Part shown: one piece after another, positions 36,263 to 48,347 of the stretch
Numbering within the stretch: the first letter of the stretch is position 1
Layout: each line of letters opens with the position of its first letter
Assembly (NCBI GenBank): GCA_018292915.2
Contig: JACVVK020000018.1
Span: 523,501 to 587,500, forward strand
Length of the DNA stretch: 64,000 bases
Reading direction: 5' to 3'
From: Batillaria attramentaria
Taxonomy: Eukaryota > Mollusca > Gastropoda > Batillariidae
The notes under the pieces: model-generated
Database searches by the model: none
The model's input: only the letters and a program-made list of their open reading frames with translations
Told to the model about the DNA's origin: nothing
Made by a program: the position numbers and the translations under genes

Positions 36263-37836
36263 TTTATTCATTTCATTGAAAAATTGACATTTACTACAAA
36301 ACATAAGCTGAAATACATTTAAGCAAATGGAGAGAAAACTAATACAAAGCTAGGGACAAACATGGCACAATGTTAACTTCTTTTAAAAAAAAAAAAGAAG
36401 AAGTGGGATTTGGTCTAGTGGTTAAGGCATCCGACTTTGGATCCTGAGCTGCCTGGTTCCAGTCCCCGGTGGGCATGAATATGGTGGGATTTTTCCTTAC
36501 CGTATCAAGTCAAATCCATGAGCAGACTCGTTTACGTGGCCTGTCTCGCCTTCGTGTACATACGCACGCACATACATCGGCCTGTCTCGCCTTCGTGTAC
36601 ATACGCACGCACATACATCAAGTGTGCACGCAAAAATTCCCATGTTCATCTTTCGAAGAAGAGTAGGCTGTGGCCGGTGTCGTGGTAAACAGAAATACTA
36701 TCACACGCACCAGAGTGAATAGCAGGGTGGAGGTTTGCACATAAAGTAGTGCTTAGCGGCAGCAGGCTTTCACTGCTTCATCTTCCAGCCCTGCGGCGCC
36801 GTGAGCACTTCAGCAGAGACGGATATGTGCGCCGAGGAGAAGTCTACCATACCATACCATACCAAATGAACTAATATTCAGCTGTGAAGCAGACTATCTA
36901 ATATATACATGTGTACATATGCATGAGAACAGACTTTTATTAAAAAATAAAAGTGCTTTTTAAGAGAACAGGTTGTAATTGCACTTTCATCCACCACCAC
37001 CTTACGGAATGGTTGTACTGTACGAGCATCACAGTGCTGCAAAATACATATACATGTTATCAGGTATAAGTCATGAGTAAAATTAAGTATGTCTGTTCAT
37101 CCTGAAAATACAAACACACTGAAGAATCTGCTGCATTTCGCGGGTGAAAAATTACCCGTGCTTACATTCAAACAACCGATTCCCACTAAACATCTTGAAA
37201 GTTTTATCAAAGCTGTATAACATATTGAAATTAAGTAACCCCTAAACATGCCTGGTTACTTTTATTAACAAAAAACAGCCCCAAACAAACAAAACAGAAG
37301 ACAACAAACAGAAAAGGTGGAATTTTTTATCAAAAAGCTATGTGCAAAATTAATATGAGTTATTGCACACCCTTGAATTGTGGACAAGAATACTAAGTAG
37401 ATTTGTTATATGAAGTCTGCGCGAGATACTCCCTGAAAGGCTTTATGTCAAGCACTGAAAAAATACTAAATACACAGCAGTATATTTTTTTCACAAAGCT
37501 ACTCCCATGCACACAGATGTTCCTGACTTCTTCTATAATTCATGCACCTTTAGCGACATAATTATATTGACAGATCATGCGTATCTACGTTCAGTTCTTC
37601 TAGTGCAACTGGCACTTCACCCTTTGGCACAATTTCCATCCAAAATAATGTTGACTATAAAGTTTCAAAAAGGAAATAATCATAAGCAAAATAACGTTCC
37701 TCTGAGTTAAACTGGTAACTGGACCCTGCTTAGTCAAAATGATACACTTCGTTGGTGATCAGCAGCACACAGTGACACAATGTTTCACTGTCCACTTCGT
37801 TGGTAAGCAACAGCATGTAGAGTGTTGATGCCTCAA
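36263..37836 (-). other. Presumed 3' UTR of PRCP copy 3
   Basis: Minus-strand AATAAA (TTTATT at 36263-36268) sits in the same context as at 17015, and GCACTTTCATCCAC, GGAATGGTTG and TCTGTTCAT blocks are shared with the copy 2 3' region. A family C SINE is inserted (36402-36868). Confidence 0.6.
36402..36868 (+). mobile_element. tRNA-derived SINE, family C
   Basis: Head GGGATTTGGTCTAGTGGTTA, then GAGCTGCCTGGTTCCAGTCC (B-box region). It contains a 46-bp internal tandem duplication (GGCCTGTCTCGCCTTCGTGT twice) and ends near TACCATACCATACC. Confidence 0.75.
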
Positions 37837-40800
37837 TCACTGTCCGTACAGCCAGTCCTTCAAGATGTTCTTCTCTTGTTCACGAGCGGCTCTCACATCA
37901 GCTGTGTCTCCAGGATCCTGTGCACGGAGATCCAGATGGTGCGCGCCCAGTGGAATCTGGATGGCAATCAGCGAGGGCGACAAAGACTGCAGGACTCCGC
38001 CGCCAGACCAGGGGTCCAGCAAACCATTACTGTTCAGGAAATAACATACAAATCTTCATTATTATTTGTACGCACCTAGAACTCTTCAGAGATTAGGCGC
38101 CATACAAATCTTCATTATTATTATCATTATTATAATAACATACCACACATGGGGATTCTTCAGTCTTTCCATTGCTACTTTTCTTTTCATTATTTTGGTA
38201 GTGTCATGTGCCATTCCAATTCATACTTGCTTTCTTTTTTTCCCCCTTCTTTTCCAAGTGCTTATATGAACAGATGGGCAGAGATAAAAATGATAATTAC
38301 TGACCACTGTGAAAGAATGTGCACATCTTAACTAACTCAGACACGAATAGAAGTGTATTACAGTCAAACCTGTGTAAGGCGGTCACCCAAGGGACGGGGT
38401 CAAACTGACCGCCTTAGACAGGTGTGACCGGGTTATCCAGGGTGACATGTCAACAGTTAGCATGTCAGGGGATCCTCTGGGGTGACCAGGTTAGACAGTG
38501 ACATGGCTTATACAGGTGACCACCTTGGCAGGTTCGACTGTACATGCTAACTGACCCAAAAGAATTTTAAGATGGACTGCATCCTATTCAATGCCACGAA
38601 CAGGGCATGACAGGGCCTGTGAGAACTAAACCAATATTGGAACAGTCTCAGAGACGACACTGACATTACTAAAAGATGGGGAGGAGCACATAATTATGGG
38701 CTTTTCCAAGCAAAGAGATACCAACTTGAACTGAACTGAGCTACACTGGCCATAAACAGAACAATTCTGTCTCACTGCAGTGTACCAACCTGAAGATAAT
38801 GTTGGATGCTGACTTGATGTTTTTGCCCCAGTACTGCAGGGAGATCCAGTTTTCCCGCGGCTCAACCCCAGAATCTGCCTTGCACTGGGCAGCGTAGTCT
38901 TTGAAATCCCACGGAATGTTGTAGAACATGTTAGAGTTGTTGGAGCAAGTTGGCATCACCATCTCTGTACATGCCTGGAACGGAAATGTACACAGTGTTT
39001 CCTCTTGATAAATGACACCACTCAATGTTGACTTGTGAAATTTAAGGTTTTACTCTTTTACTTCAACTCCAACTCATTTTTCTTTTTTTTTTTTTTTTTT
39101 TTGGCTCCCCCAACTCTTTGCCAGCTCCAGTGGTGTTCCTCCCAGGTCATGGGTGGAACCCACGGAGGACTCGGAAGCTGGGACAATTTTTATTATCCAT
39201 GATGATGGAGATGAGGATGATAGTAAGATGATGCTATGGAGGTCCATGTGGTTTGGGACTGCGAGACAGGGCCGCATTCCACGCTTCCTGTCATAAATAT
39301 CCCGGCATTAACCAGGCCCGGGAACTACGGCACCTGCAGTGCCGGCCGTGTAATCATCCACATCATGAGACGTGTCATACTAAGGGAAGCACCCCCAAAG
39401 TCGCACCCGTGAAGTGGGTGAAACTCGGCTGTGTGGCAACAGCCTCCCCATCGGGCCCATAGCACACCCGCTCTGGGTAGGAGCCGACCTAGGTAGGAAA
39501 AATCCCGCTTGCCTCGGCTGGGATTCGAACCCGGGTCTCCCGGTCCATAATCCGAAGTGCTAACCACTACACTACGGGGGCCGGTCCAGCTCATTTTTCA
39601 ATAAGCCATCCCTATCAGAAAATGGTTGATCAAAATTGGAAGGATACATTAGGGAGACAAATCTGTTTTTCAGTCCATTTGATGGCATTGGAAACCTTCA
39701 AAACAAATCGAAAAACCTACCTGTTTTCATCTTAAAGCACCGTCTAACCTCCCTCCGTCTTTCTCCATCTCCTTATTAAGTACCATACATGCAGCTGCCC
39801 TGGCCCTGAACCTTCACTTTTATCTGTCCCTTTACCTGTACTCTTAGCGCTTAGAACTGCCTTACAAGTAGATTACAGCGCTATATAAATAAATAATAAT
39901 ATGTCTGTCGCTCATTCCCCATCCGTGAGGAGAGGAGAGGAGTACTGAAGGAGAATTACTTGGTGGGGTAGAGTTAAAGTAATCCCAATCTTCCCTACAC
40001 TAGCCAAATTAGGGGCGGTCGGTGGTCTAGTGGTTAAGAGACTTGTCACCAATGCCAGAGGTCGGGGGTTCGAGTCCCACTCGGGGCAAAGAATTTTTCC
40101 TTCTTGTACGTGGCACCGTTCATTCGGGCCGATCGTCAGGGGCTCTCTCTGGATACTCTGGCTTCCTCCCCCTCTGCTTTGGAAATGTTCAGCCCACCAA
40201 ATTTGAAAAATAAATGCAATTCTAAATTCTGAAATTTAAATAGCTGAGCTGACCCTTCGCACCACGTGATTGTAATGTGTCCAGTGTGTGAGAGAATGCG
40301 TGTGATTCACGTGAGCGTGCGTGTTGGGTTCAGTTTGCGGCGCTTTGAGCCAATTCACGAAATTGGGTAAAGCGCCTATACAATATTCATTATTATTATC
40401 AAATTAGCCGAAGTGCCACACAAGCACATGTAACACTGACAGGCCATTCACTGACTGTGCCACACTTACCAAACTCAAGTGTTCAGCACTCCCTTAGTAC
40501 CATACAATTCTGGATGGGTAAATTCAGACTGTCTTCCCTGGGAGTCCCTTCTCCACCTCTAAAACTAGTAAAAGGGCTGGCGAACTTCACGCACCTGATA
40601 TCCCCAACCCTTGTCACCGAGGTTGCCTGTAGCTTGTTGCGAAATGTTGAGACACGTTGCCTGCCCTGTGTAGTTGAAGTACATCTTGACACTCTTCGCC
40701 AGGGCCACCATCAGGTCTTTTTCCTTCAGAGGGGTGGCCAGGTTCTTGCAAAACTCCTGTCAAGCAATAAAGTCTTGGTAAGTACAGCATTGATTTTCAT

Positions 40801-41069
40801 TTTTTGGATCACGGACAATACATGTACAAGCAAAACCAAAGAAACGTCCATTTAATGCTGGCACACCAAAAGCACCCTTATTGCTGTGCGTAGCTTGACC
40901 AGACCCTCTGGCAAAACGATAAAGATAGTTCTATTTTCATCTGGAAAAAGAAAACCACCTAAGTGTCTGTCAAATCCATCACATGTATGGCAGATGATGG
41001 TAGGTGTACTACACACTCGTCACTGGCAAGTATTTCTGTGATTGCACTGAACACTGTCAATAAATCCTG

Positions 41070-41143
<74 letters not shown>

Positions 41144-44100
41144 GTACTTGCACCCAAACGTTGGTGGTTTCAAAAGCAAGAACAAGCTACAGAGCTCAAA
41201 ATTGTGCTGACTCCTTATGTTGCCCTTTTCTAATGGTTGTAGGACTTGGGGCTTGTTTGTGCGTAACTTGTCTACCACAGTCAAGAAAAATTGAATGTGG
41301 CCAGCCTGGCAGTCTGTCAGAATTGAGTAATGTTCCTCTGGTCTGTTGAGGTGCAGACGATAACTGTGTGGCCGCTTTTTCCAATCATTCATGTGGTTGA
41401 GACATTCAGCACAAACTTACAACCCATTAAAACACAACAAGCAAACACATATACACAAAAAACAGCAAAAACAAAAAGACTAGAGATTCAGAAGCCTCCA
41501 TGCCTCCCTTGTGACACAGGTCAAGGTCATTCACAAGAGTATGTTTGTAATGTATTATGTATTACATATATGTATGTATTACATAGACTCCCATTGTTAC
41601 ACAAGGGAGCCAAAAACAAACAACAAGCAGCCCACCTTGACGGGCCATCCTGGCAAAGGCTCGAGGAAACTCGCTGGGTAGGGATAGTCCACCATGGCAA
41701 GGTTGACGTAAACGTTGGCAAGCCAGTCCATCATGTCAAACAAATCGTACTTTGACGTGAGCGGTTTGCACAAGCTGAATGTCTGTGACAGAAAGTCAAG
41801 GCCCCCAGCTGCAATGAGAATCAGTTCCAGTTTAAACACTCACGTGCAAAGGCATGAATACAAACACACACATGTGCGAACTCATAAACAAACGAGAACT
41901 ATGATCTTGTTCAACTGTAATTAAAGGAACAGATTTACTGTGTAATCTTTAAACAAAATGGTTAAAGCACAACATCTTGACAACTAATTCAGCAGTTTCC
42001 CTTCTCTTTATTCCAAAACGTGAAACTATTTAAAAAAGAAAAGAAAAAGAAAAATGTTTGAAACCCATCTGACTGCTTGTATCATGTGAGAAGACTCTGT
42101 CATACATAAAAGAATATTCTTCACTTGACCGATGTGTCATCAACTATCACAAATATCCTGAGATTACTGGTTTTGGGTGTTGGGGGAGGGGGATGTGCGA
42201 GGAAAATGCTTTTTAGTGTATCATATTCTTCACATAAACTTGTACTGTCTCCAATTTTTTTTTTCACCCAATAAGTGAAACATTTGAAGTTTTATTACTG
42301 TCAAATACACAACCACACATATGCTAACCTAAACATTTGGTTTTAAGAAGCAGCAAGATTGGAAATTAGAGACAACTGCCTCAGAAAAGTATGGGTGACC
42401 ATGAGCTTACACCCGTACCACATGAATATGCACTGTAGTGGCTACTTACTTATGTGTATCACTGGATGGGTGTGTAGATGGCAATGTGTACCGCTGTATG
42501 TGTAATTATTGGTGTATGAGTGTACAGATGGCAGTGTGTGTAATATTGTTGTATGGGTGTGCAGATGGCAGTGTGTACCGCTGTATGGGTGTGCAGATGG
42601 CAGTGTGTACCGCTGTATGGGTGTGCAGATGGCAGTGTGTACCGCTGTATGGGTGTGCAGATGGCAGTGTGTACCGCTGTATGGGTGTGCAGATGGCAGT
42701 GTGTACTGCTGTATGGGTGTGCAGATGGCACTGTGTACCGCTGTATGGGTGTGCAGATGGCATTGTGTACCGCTGTATGGGTGTGCAGATGGCATTGTGT
42801 ACTGCTGTATGGGTGTGCAGATGGCAGTGTGTACCGCTGTATGGGTGTGCAGATGGCATTGTGTACCGTTGTATGGGTGTGCAGATGGCATTGTGTACCG
42901 CTGTATGGGTGTGCAGATGGCATTGTGTACCGCTGTATGGGTGTGCAGATGGCATTGTGTACTGCTGTATGGGTGTGCAGATGGTAGTGCGTGTAATATT
43001 GCTGTATGGGTGTGCAGATGGCAAAGTGTGTAATATTGCTGTATGGGTGTGCAGATGGCAATGTGTGTAATATTGCTGTATGGGTGTGCAGATGGCAATG
43101 TGTGTAATATTGGTGTATGGGTGTGCAGATGGCAGTGTGTACCGCTGTATGGGTGTGCAGATGGCATTGTGTACTGCTGTATGGGTGTGCAGATGGCAAT
43201 GTGTGTAATACTGCTGTATGGGTGTGCAGATGGCAATGTGTGTAATTATTGGTGTATGGGTGTGCAGATGGCAATGTGTGAAATACTGCTGTATGGGTGT
43301 GCAGATGGCAATGTGTGTAATATTGCTGTATGGGTGTGCAGATGGCAATGTGTGTAATACTGCTGTATGGGTGTGCAGATGGCAATGTGTGAAATACTGC
43401 TGTATGGGTGTGCAGATGGCAATGTGTGTAATACTGCTGTATGGGTGTGCAGATGGCAATGTGTGTAATACTGCTGTATGGGTGTGCAGATGGCAATGTG
43501 TGAAATACTGCTGTATGGGTGTGCAGATGGCAATGTGTGTAATACTGCTGTATGGGTGTGCAGATGGCAATGTGTGAAATACTGCTGTATGGGTGTGCAG
43601 ATGGCGATGTGTATTGCTGTATGGGTGTACAGGTGACAATGTGTATCACTGTATGAGTGTGTAGATGTCAATGTGTATCACTGCATGGGGTATGTTGACG
43701 ACAATGTGTGTCACTGTACGGGTGTGTAGCTGGCAATGTGTTTCACAGTATGAGTGTGTAGGTGGCAAATGGATATCACTGAACGGGTGTGTACATGGCA
43801 ATGTGTATTGATCACCGTATGGATGTGTAGATGGCAATGTGTATCACTGTATGGGTATGTTCATGGCAATGTGTATTGATCACCGTATGGGTGTGTAGAT
43901 GGCAATGTGTATCACTGTATGGGTGAGTAGATGGCAATGTGTATCACTGTATGGGTGTGTAGATGGCAATGATGTAAACCGCTGCATGGTGGGTTCCTGT
44001 AGCAAAATAAGGGATGTTTGGTCCCAGACTCCCTACAATGTACAACCCTGGGTTCAGTTTAACCAGGTGCTTCAGACTTGGTCCAAGCACTCCATGTTTA

Positions 44101-47100
44101 AGGGTTTTTTGTTTTTTTTTGTTTAGTTATTTTGGTCAAGTGTGCCTGGAGTGTGCCTTTTTACAGTCTACACGTTTCTCCTCCGCAGATAAACAAACCT
44201 GATTGCACATAATCCCATCTGGTAATGTGAAATTCGACCTCACTTTACAGCTCTAAAAGCATGACACTGAGAGCACTGACACACAAAGGTGTCTGGCTTC
44301 CACCCTATGTTTATATAATTCAACCCCAGTGCACATTTTAAGTCAAGGCGAGGTACATGTACAACAAAGGTTGTCCACTCAGGGAAAATGCTCTTCATGA
44401 ATTATCTGGCGGATGTAGAAAGTAAGCAAATGCAGTGCAGAACTGGGAAGGTGTCACACAGGTGGGGGAGGTGTCAACCATAGGAGATACGTCTTTTCCT
44501 GACCTGCACCTTCCCCGATTTCAGAAATGGTGTACCAGCCGAGACGAAGGTTATCGCCACATGCTTGTGAGGCATCATAATAGAGGCTGGAGGCAGTTTC
44601 ATAGAACGATGAGCAATCGCTCAAACCCGGGAACTGCCATATTGGGGCAGAGGCTGCCAACGCTCTGAGTGAGAAGTCACAACAACAAAAAATCAATAAA
44701 AGTGGTAAAATAAAATTTGTAAAAAAGGCAAGTACTGCAACACAGGCCTCTGAAAATAAAAAATCTAATTAGTAACTCACTTTTAAAATCTGTCATGGCA
44801 GACCAAGAGTTGGCAATATTATCCACGCACTGCTTGGAAACTGTTTCAAATGTCCGCTGCACTGTACTATAGAAAATGCCACAGGATGTGAGCCCTTCAA
44901 ACTGCCAGATTGGTGCTGAAGCTGCAAGTGCGCTGAAAACAGTTGGCAATGGTTTTTCACATCAAATACTCAGAACATATGAATGCAATGTTCTAAAATT
45001 TGTTGTAAGAAAAGTCAGCTATGTACCATGATATTGTTGGATCTCCAACTATTCATACCATCACATGCAGGAACAAAGCAAAAAAGACAAAACAAAACTT
45101 AGCACTGAACTATACAAACACTGTGTGGTATGATAAATTGCTAACATCAAGAAATCTACCATTTGTTAATGTAACCGGGTGCCACAGGTCCAGTTCATGC
45201 AGGCAGGGAGGCAAAACACAGAGGTCGCTATGATATGAGTTTATTCGTTAGGAACAATACAACAGCAGAATGGAGAGCAAAACGCAGACTCCAGTGTACA
45301 CGTGCCAGGGCTGAGACAGCGACTGTCCGGCAGCGCGTAGCCAGCAGCTATTTAAGCGCTGAGCGCGGGCCTAAAACAAAACACCCTTAGGGTGGCTAGA
45401 GGGAAGGAGGGGCGAGAAAGAACAAAAGGGAACCAGTCATGCGAGACAGATCATCCAGAATTTTCAGTGAATAGAAGCCGGGCATGACCCGGTAATCTTC
45501 TCATGATTATTACAGTACAACTTCTTTTGGGCGACCACCCCATTGGCCACACAAGAGTGGTCTTAAAAGGGAGGTGGCCACCCAAAAGAAGCTTCAGACA
45601 GTGAAGAAGTGCAACCCGGTATCATTGTAACATTGGTCTGCACAGGCAGGTGGTCTCTCAAAGGGATGGTCACCCAAAAGAGGTTCTACTGTAATACAAT
45701 TTTCCACAAATGCTTGGAATAAACCACAGCTAACTTATCAGTAATGGGTAAAACTGTTCTGTGTCCCTCCTTAAGACAGGGGATTTGGTCTAGCGGTTAA
45801 GGCATCCAGCTTCGGATCCTGAGCTGCCTGGTTAGAGTGCCCGGTGGGCAGGAATTCGGTGGGATTTTTTGCCATACCAAATGGAGTCAAATTTGTGTGC
45901 AGAATCGTTTAGGGTGCTTATCTCGCCTTCGTGTGCACACATACGCACAACATCAAGTGTGCACGTTAAAAATCCCATTCCAAATGGGAAAGAATGTGGA
46001 ATGGAAAACAGTTAACCAGCAATACGACAATAATGGTCAAAATGATGAACCGTGGTCGTCACAATTGAAGAACAAGAAGAAGAACAAAGTGTTCTAAATC
46101 TCATCTTCTAACAGTGCCAACTGCTACCACCATCAGAGACAGAAGCGTTTTAACTGCCCATAGGCTATACAACATTCTCTACTAACCCAAGAACCAGGTT
46201 GGGATATTTCAGTCTCATCCACGCTGCCAGCATTCCACCATAGGATCCGCCAAACACGATGACAGGACTCTTGGCTGCCCCTGGCACAGTGCTCTTAATG
46301 TAGTGGACAAGTTCTGCATGATCAGCCAAAGCTTGCTCAGCTGTCAGATAGTTCAGCATGGTGCTGTTCTGAATTGAAAAAAAAAATCAAAACAAAAATA
46401 TGGAAAAAAACTTTAAAAAAAATAAAATATATATATAGTATATATATATATATTTTGGGCTGTCCCACTCTTTGTCAGCTCCAGTGGTGTTCCTCCCAGG
46501 TCATGGGTGGAATCCACGGAGGACTCGGAAGCTGGGACAATTTTTTTAAAATTATGCATGATGATGGAGATGAGGATGATAGTAAGATGATGCTATGGAG
46601 GTCCATGTAGTTTGGGACTGCGGGACAGGGCCGCATTCCATGCTTCCTGTCATAAATATCCCGGCATTAACCAGGCCCGGGAACTGCGGCACCTGCGGTG
46701 CCGGCCGTGTAATCATCCACATCATAAGACGTGTCATACCAAGGGAAGCACCCCCAAAGTCGCACCCGTGAAGTGGGTGAAACTTGGCTGTGTGGCAACA
46801 GCCTCCCCATCGGGCCCATAGCACACCCGCTCTGAGTAGGAGCCCGACCTAGGTAGAAAAATCCCGCTTGCCTCGGCTGGGACTCGAACCCGGGTCTCCC
46901 GGTCCATGGTCCAAAGTGTTAACCACTACACTACGGGGGCCGGTAAAAAATATAATTTGTAAATATGCATGAGTCGCACACACCTATAATGCAATGCATC
47001 CCTTAGTGCAGACCATACTGCTACGCAAACAGATATTATTAATAATTATTAAGCCTAACAAATTATAATTTTGTGGCACAGCTACAGAGATACCATGCAC

Positions 47101-47755
47101 ATGTACGCCTACACATCAGTTTCTTGCTATGTACAATATAGACTGCAGTTTCAGTTAATGGAACAGGAGACCATCTACTGAAAAAGAGAATCCATAACCA
47201 AGGTTGCACTTAATTTGCAACTTAAGATTTTGAAGTCCACCAGGAGCAATGAAACACAAGATGTCTGAAGAAAAGCTAAAGCTTCCATACTTACAGCATA
47301 AGACTCTGAGCCATAAGGCAGAGACTCTCCATAGTATCGATGTTCAGCAAATACCAGCAAAGCCTTGAACTCTGGGGCAATATCCCACATAAAACCCTGC
47401 AAACAAACAAGAGTAAACATACGTGCATGTTCTACCCATAGAATACAGTCTTCACCACATATTTGTAGTTTGTATACTGCTAGTATTCTGCTAGTCATAA
47501 AAAAAAACATGAAGACCATCAGCAGGAAGGTGGATAAGACATCTGATACGGTGAGACAGAAATGCACACATGAATGTTTATCACATTTTGTCTGTGAGAA
47601 TATATGCTGTGCTGTCACTGATTTGACATTTAAACAGCTACTAGTGTTGTACAGTGCCAAGACAAAATTATAATCATTACAGAAACAGTAAGGCAGGAAC
47701 AGAAACTAGATGAATGGCGAAAAGATGTCGCATCCACTGTTTCACCTCTCCAGCT

Positions 47756-47787
<32 letters not shown>

Positions 47788-48100
47788 CTTAAACTGACAG
47801 AATGTGCTGTGACTGTGACACTTCCTTACTGTGTTGTTGCAGAACCAGGTGATGTCCCCTTCATTGCCAGTGTAGAAGAAGATGGGTCCATTGTCATGGT
47901 TCCAGAACTGATCCGCTACTAGGTAGCGCTGGTTGTACGTGTTATCATTTTCAAACCCGAAGTGGTCAACCTTCCAAATACAATGCAAATCAGTTTTATA
48001 TAGCTTACAGTGAGATTTACAGTGATAAAGAGGAACAAAGCCTTTCTTCCTTTCGCTGTAATTAGATGTAACAAGATGATTGTAATTATTGCTGGAAAAC

Positions 48101-48147
<47 letters not shown>

Positions 48148-48347
48148 GGCGTGTGTGGGTGGGTGGGTGTGTCTTTGCGACTCACATTTTGCTTTAGGTA
48201 CAGCGTTTCATAAGTGTATCCGTTTGCTAACGGATTACGGAGCTTCAGGTTGTATGGTGATATTCGTCTCTGGTGCGGTAGTGCTGCAACCACACCAACA
48301 AAGACGATGACATAGACCGATACAGCAAATTTCAGAGCATCCACCAT
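37837..48347 (-). CDS. PRCP: Lysosomal Pro-X carboxypeptidase, copy 3 (canonical)
   Basis: Family S28 serine carboxypeptidase, removing the residue after a penultimate proline. Exons: 48186-48347, 47830-47970, 47295-47396, 46187-46368, 44781-44932 (5a), 41636-41808, 40595-40756, 38790-38974 and 37837-38029. They total 1452 nt, or 483 aa. The start at 48347 was chosen because MVDALK is shared with the other copies; an in-frame ATG lies 7 codons upstream. It has a signal peptide, FGGSYGGML (nucleophile), LDPWSGGGV (Asp) and GAHHLDLR (His), all matching the PRCP consensus, so it is the least diverged copy. An alternative exon 5 lies at 44510-44664. Introns are larger than in the other copies and hold SINEs and a minisatellite. 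Confidence 0.96.
38361..38540. mobile_element. Tc1/mariner-like MITE, TA-flanked
   Basis: Left end CAGTCAAACCTG, right end CAGGTTCGACTG; the outer 12 bp are inverted with one mismatch. TA lies on both sides (38359-38360 and 38541-38542). About 180 bp, in the last intron of PRCP copy 3. Confidence 0.7.
39100..39584 (-). mobile_element. SINE family B copy
   Basis: Full-length relative of the 6.9-kb copy, with the head at the right end. Near-identical CCAACTCATTTTTC / CCAGCTCATTTTTC flank it as a target-site duplication. It lies in an intron of PRCP copy 3. Confidence 0.88.
40013..40400 (+). mobile_element. SINE family D copy
   Basis: Same head (GTGGTTAAGAGACTTGTC), body and TAAAGCGCCTATACAA plus ATT tail as the 19.65-kb copy. 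Confidence 0.82.
41071..41139. repeat. CA dinucleotide microsatellite
   Basis: About 34 uninterrupted CA units in intron 6 of PRCP copy 3. Confidence 0.95.
41485..41620. mobile_element. Short deletion derivative of the TGACCTTGACC element
   Basis: It keeps only the two ends of the 56.4-57.5-kb element: CAGAAGCCTCCATG...TCCCTTGTGACACAGG at the left and ACATAGACTCCCATTGTTAC...AGGGAGCC at the right. It lies next to exon 6 of PRCP copy 3. Confidence 0.7.
42475..43975. repeat. Minisatellite, 32-bp and 37-bp units around ATGGGTGTGCAGATGGCA
   Basis: About 40 copies. The left half is mostly 32-bp units (ending GTGTACCGCTGT) and the right half mostly 37-bp units (ending GTGTGTAATACTGCTGT). The edge beyond 43,620 is degenerate. 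Both strands have few stop codons, giving long artefactual ORFs. It lies in the intron between alternative exon 5b and exon 6 of PRCP copy 3. Confidence 0.95.
44510..44664 (-). CDS. PRCP: Alternative exon 5b of PRCP copy 3
   Basis: 155-nt open exon with acceptor CTCACTCAG and donor GTGCAG. It encodes [11 protein letters not shown] followed by [15 protein letters not shown]..., a clear but diverged version of exon 5a (44781-44932, [20 protein letters not shown]...). Like 5a it begins by completing the Gly codon GG|N and leaves one base for exon 6. 5a is 152 nt and 5b 155 nt; together they are 307 nt, so inclusion of both would shift the frame. Both are intact, which favours mutually exclusive splicing. 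The segment follows the nucleophile Ser and falls in the start of the helical insertion (SKS) domain that caps the S28 active site. Confidence 0.82.
45165..45497 (-). mobile_element. Possible LTR-like element
   Basis: Ends read TAACCGGGT and ACCCGGTAA, a near-perfect inverted pair. On the minus strand a TTAAATAGC TATA-like box precedes GAATAAACTC. The layout is LTR-like, but no target-site duplication was confirmed. It lies in intron 4 of PRCP copy 3. Confidence 0.4.
45513..45691. mobile_element. Tc1/mariner-like MITE, TA-flanked
   Basis: Left end CAGTACAACTTCTTTTGGGC and right end complementary to CAGTAGAACCTCTTTTGGGT, so about 20 bp are inverted with few mismatches. TA lies on both sides. 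It is similar in length and terminal CAGT to the element at 38361. Confidence 0.75.
45776..46091 (+). mobile_element. SINE family C copy
   Basis: Head GGGGATTTGGTCTAGCGGTT, GAGCTGCCTGGTT, and tail with GGAATGGAAAACAGTTAACC. It lies in intron 4 of PRCP copy 3. Confidence 0.78.
46455..46944 (-). mobile_element. SINE family B copy
   Basis: Full-length, head at the right end (ACTACGGGGGCCGG at about 46930-46943). It is preceded by an AT microsatellite and lies in intron 3 of PRCP copy 3. Confidence 0.86.
47756..47787. repeat. Poly-G tract, 32 nt
   Basis: Uninterrupted G run in intron 2 of PRCP copy 3, 43 bp from exon 2. Confidence 0.95.
48102..48146. repeat. GT dinucleotide microsatellite
   Basis: About 22 GT units in intron 1 of PRCP copy 3, about 40 bp from its donor site. 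Confidence 0.95.

Noticed and set aside
42438..43671. Long ORFs on both strands (up to 396 aa) with HTHTAV / GVQMAVC repeats
   Set aside because: Produced by the 32/37-bp minisatellite, which lacks stops in several frames on both strands and lies in an intron.
44014..44202. 62-aa ORF near the minisatellite edge
   Set aside because: No conserved motif, and it lies in an intron on the opposite strand.
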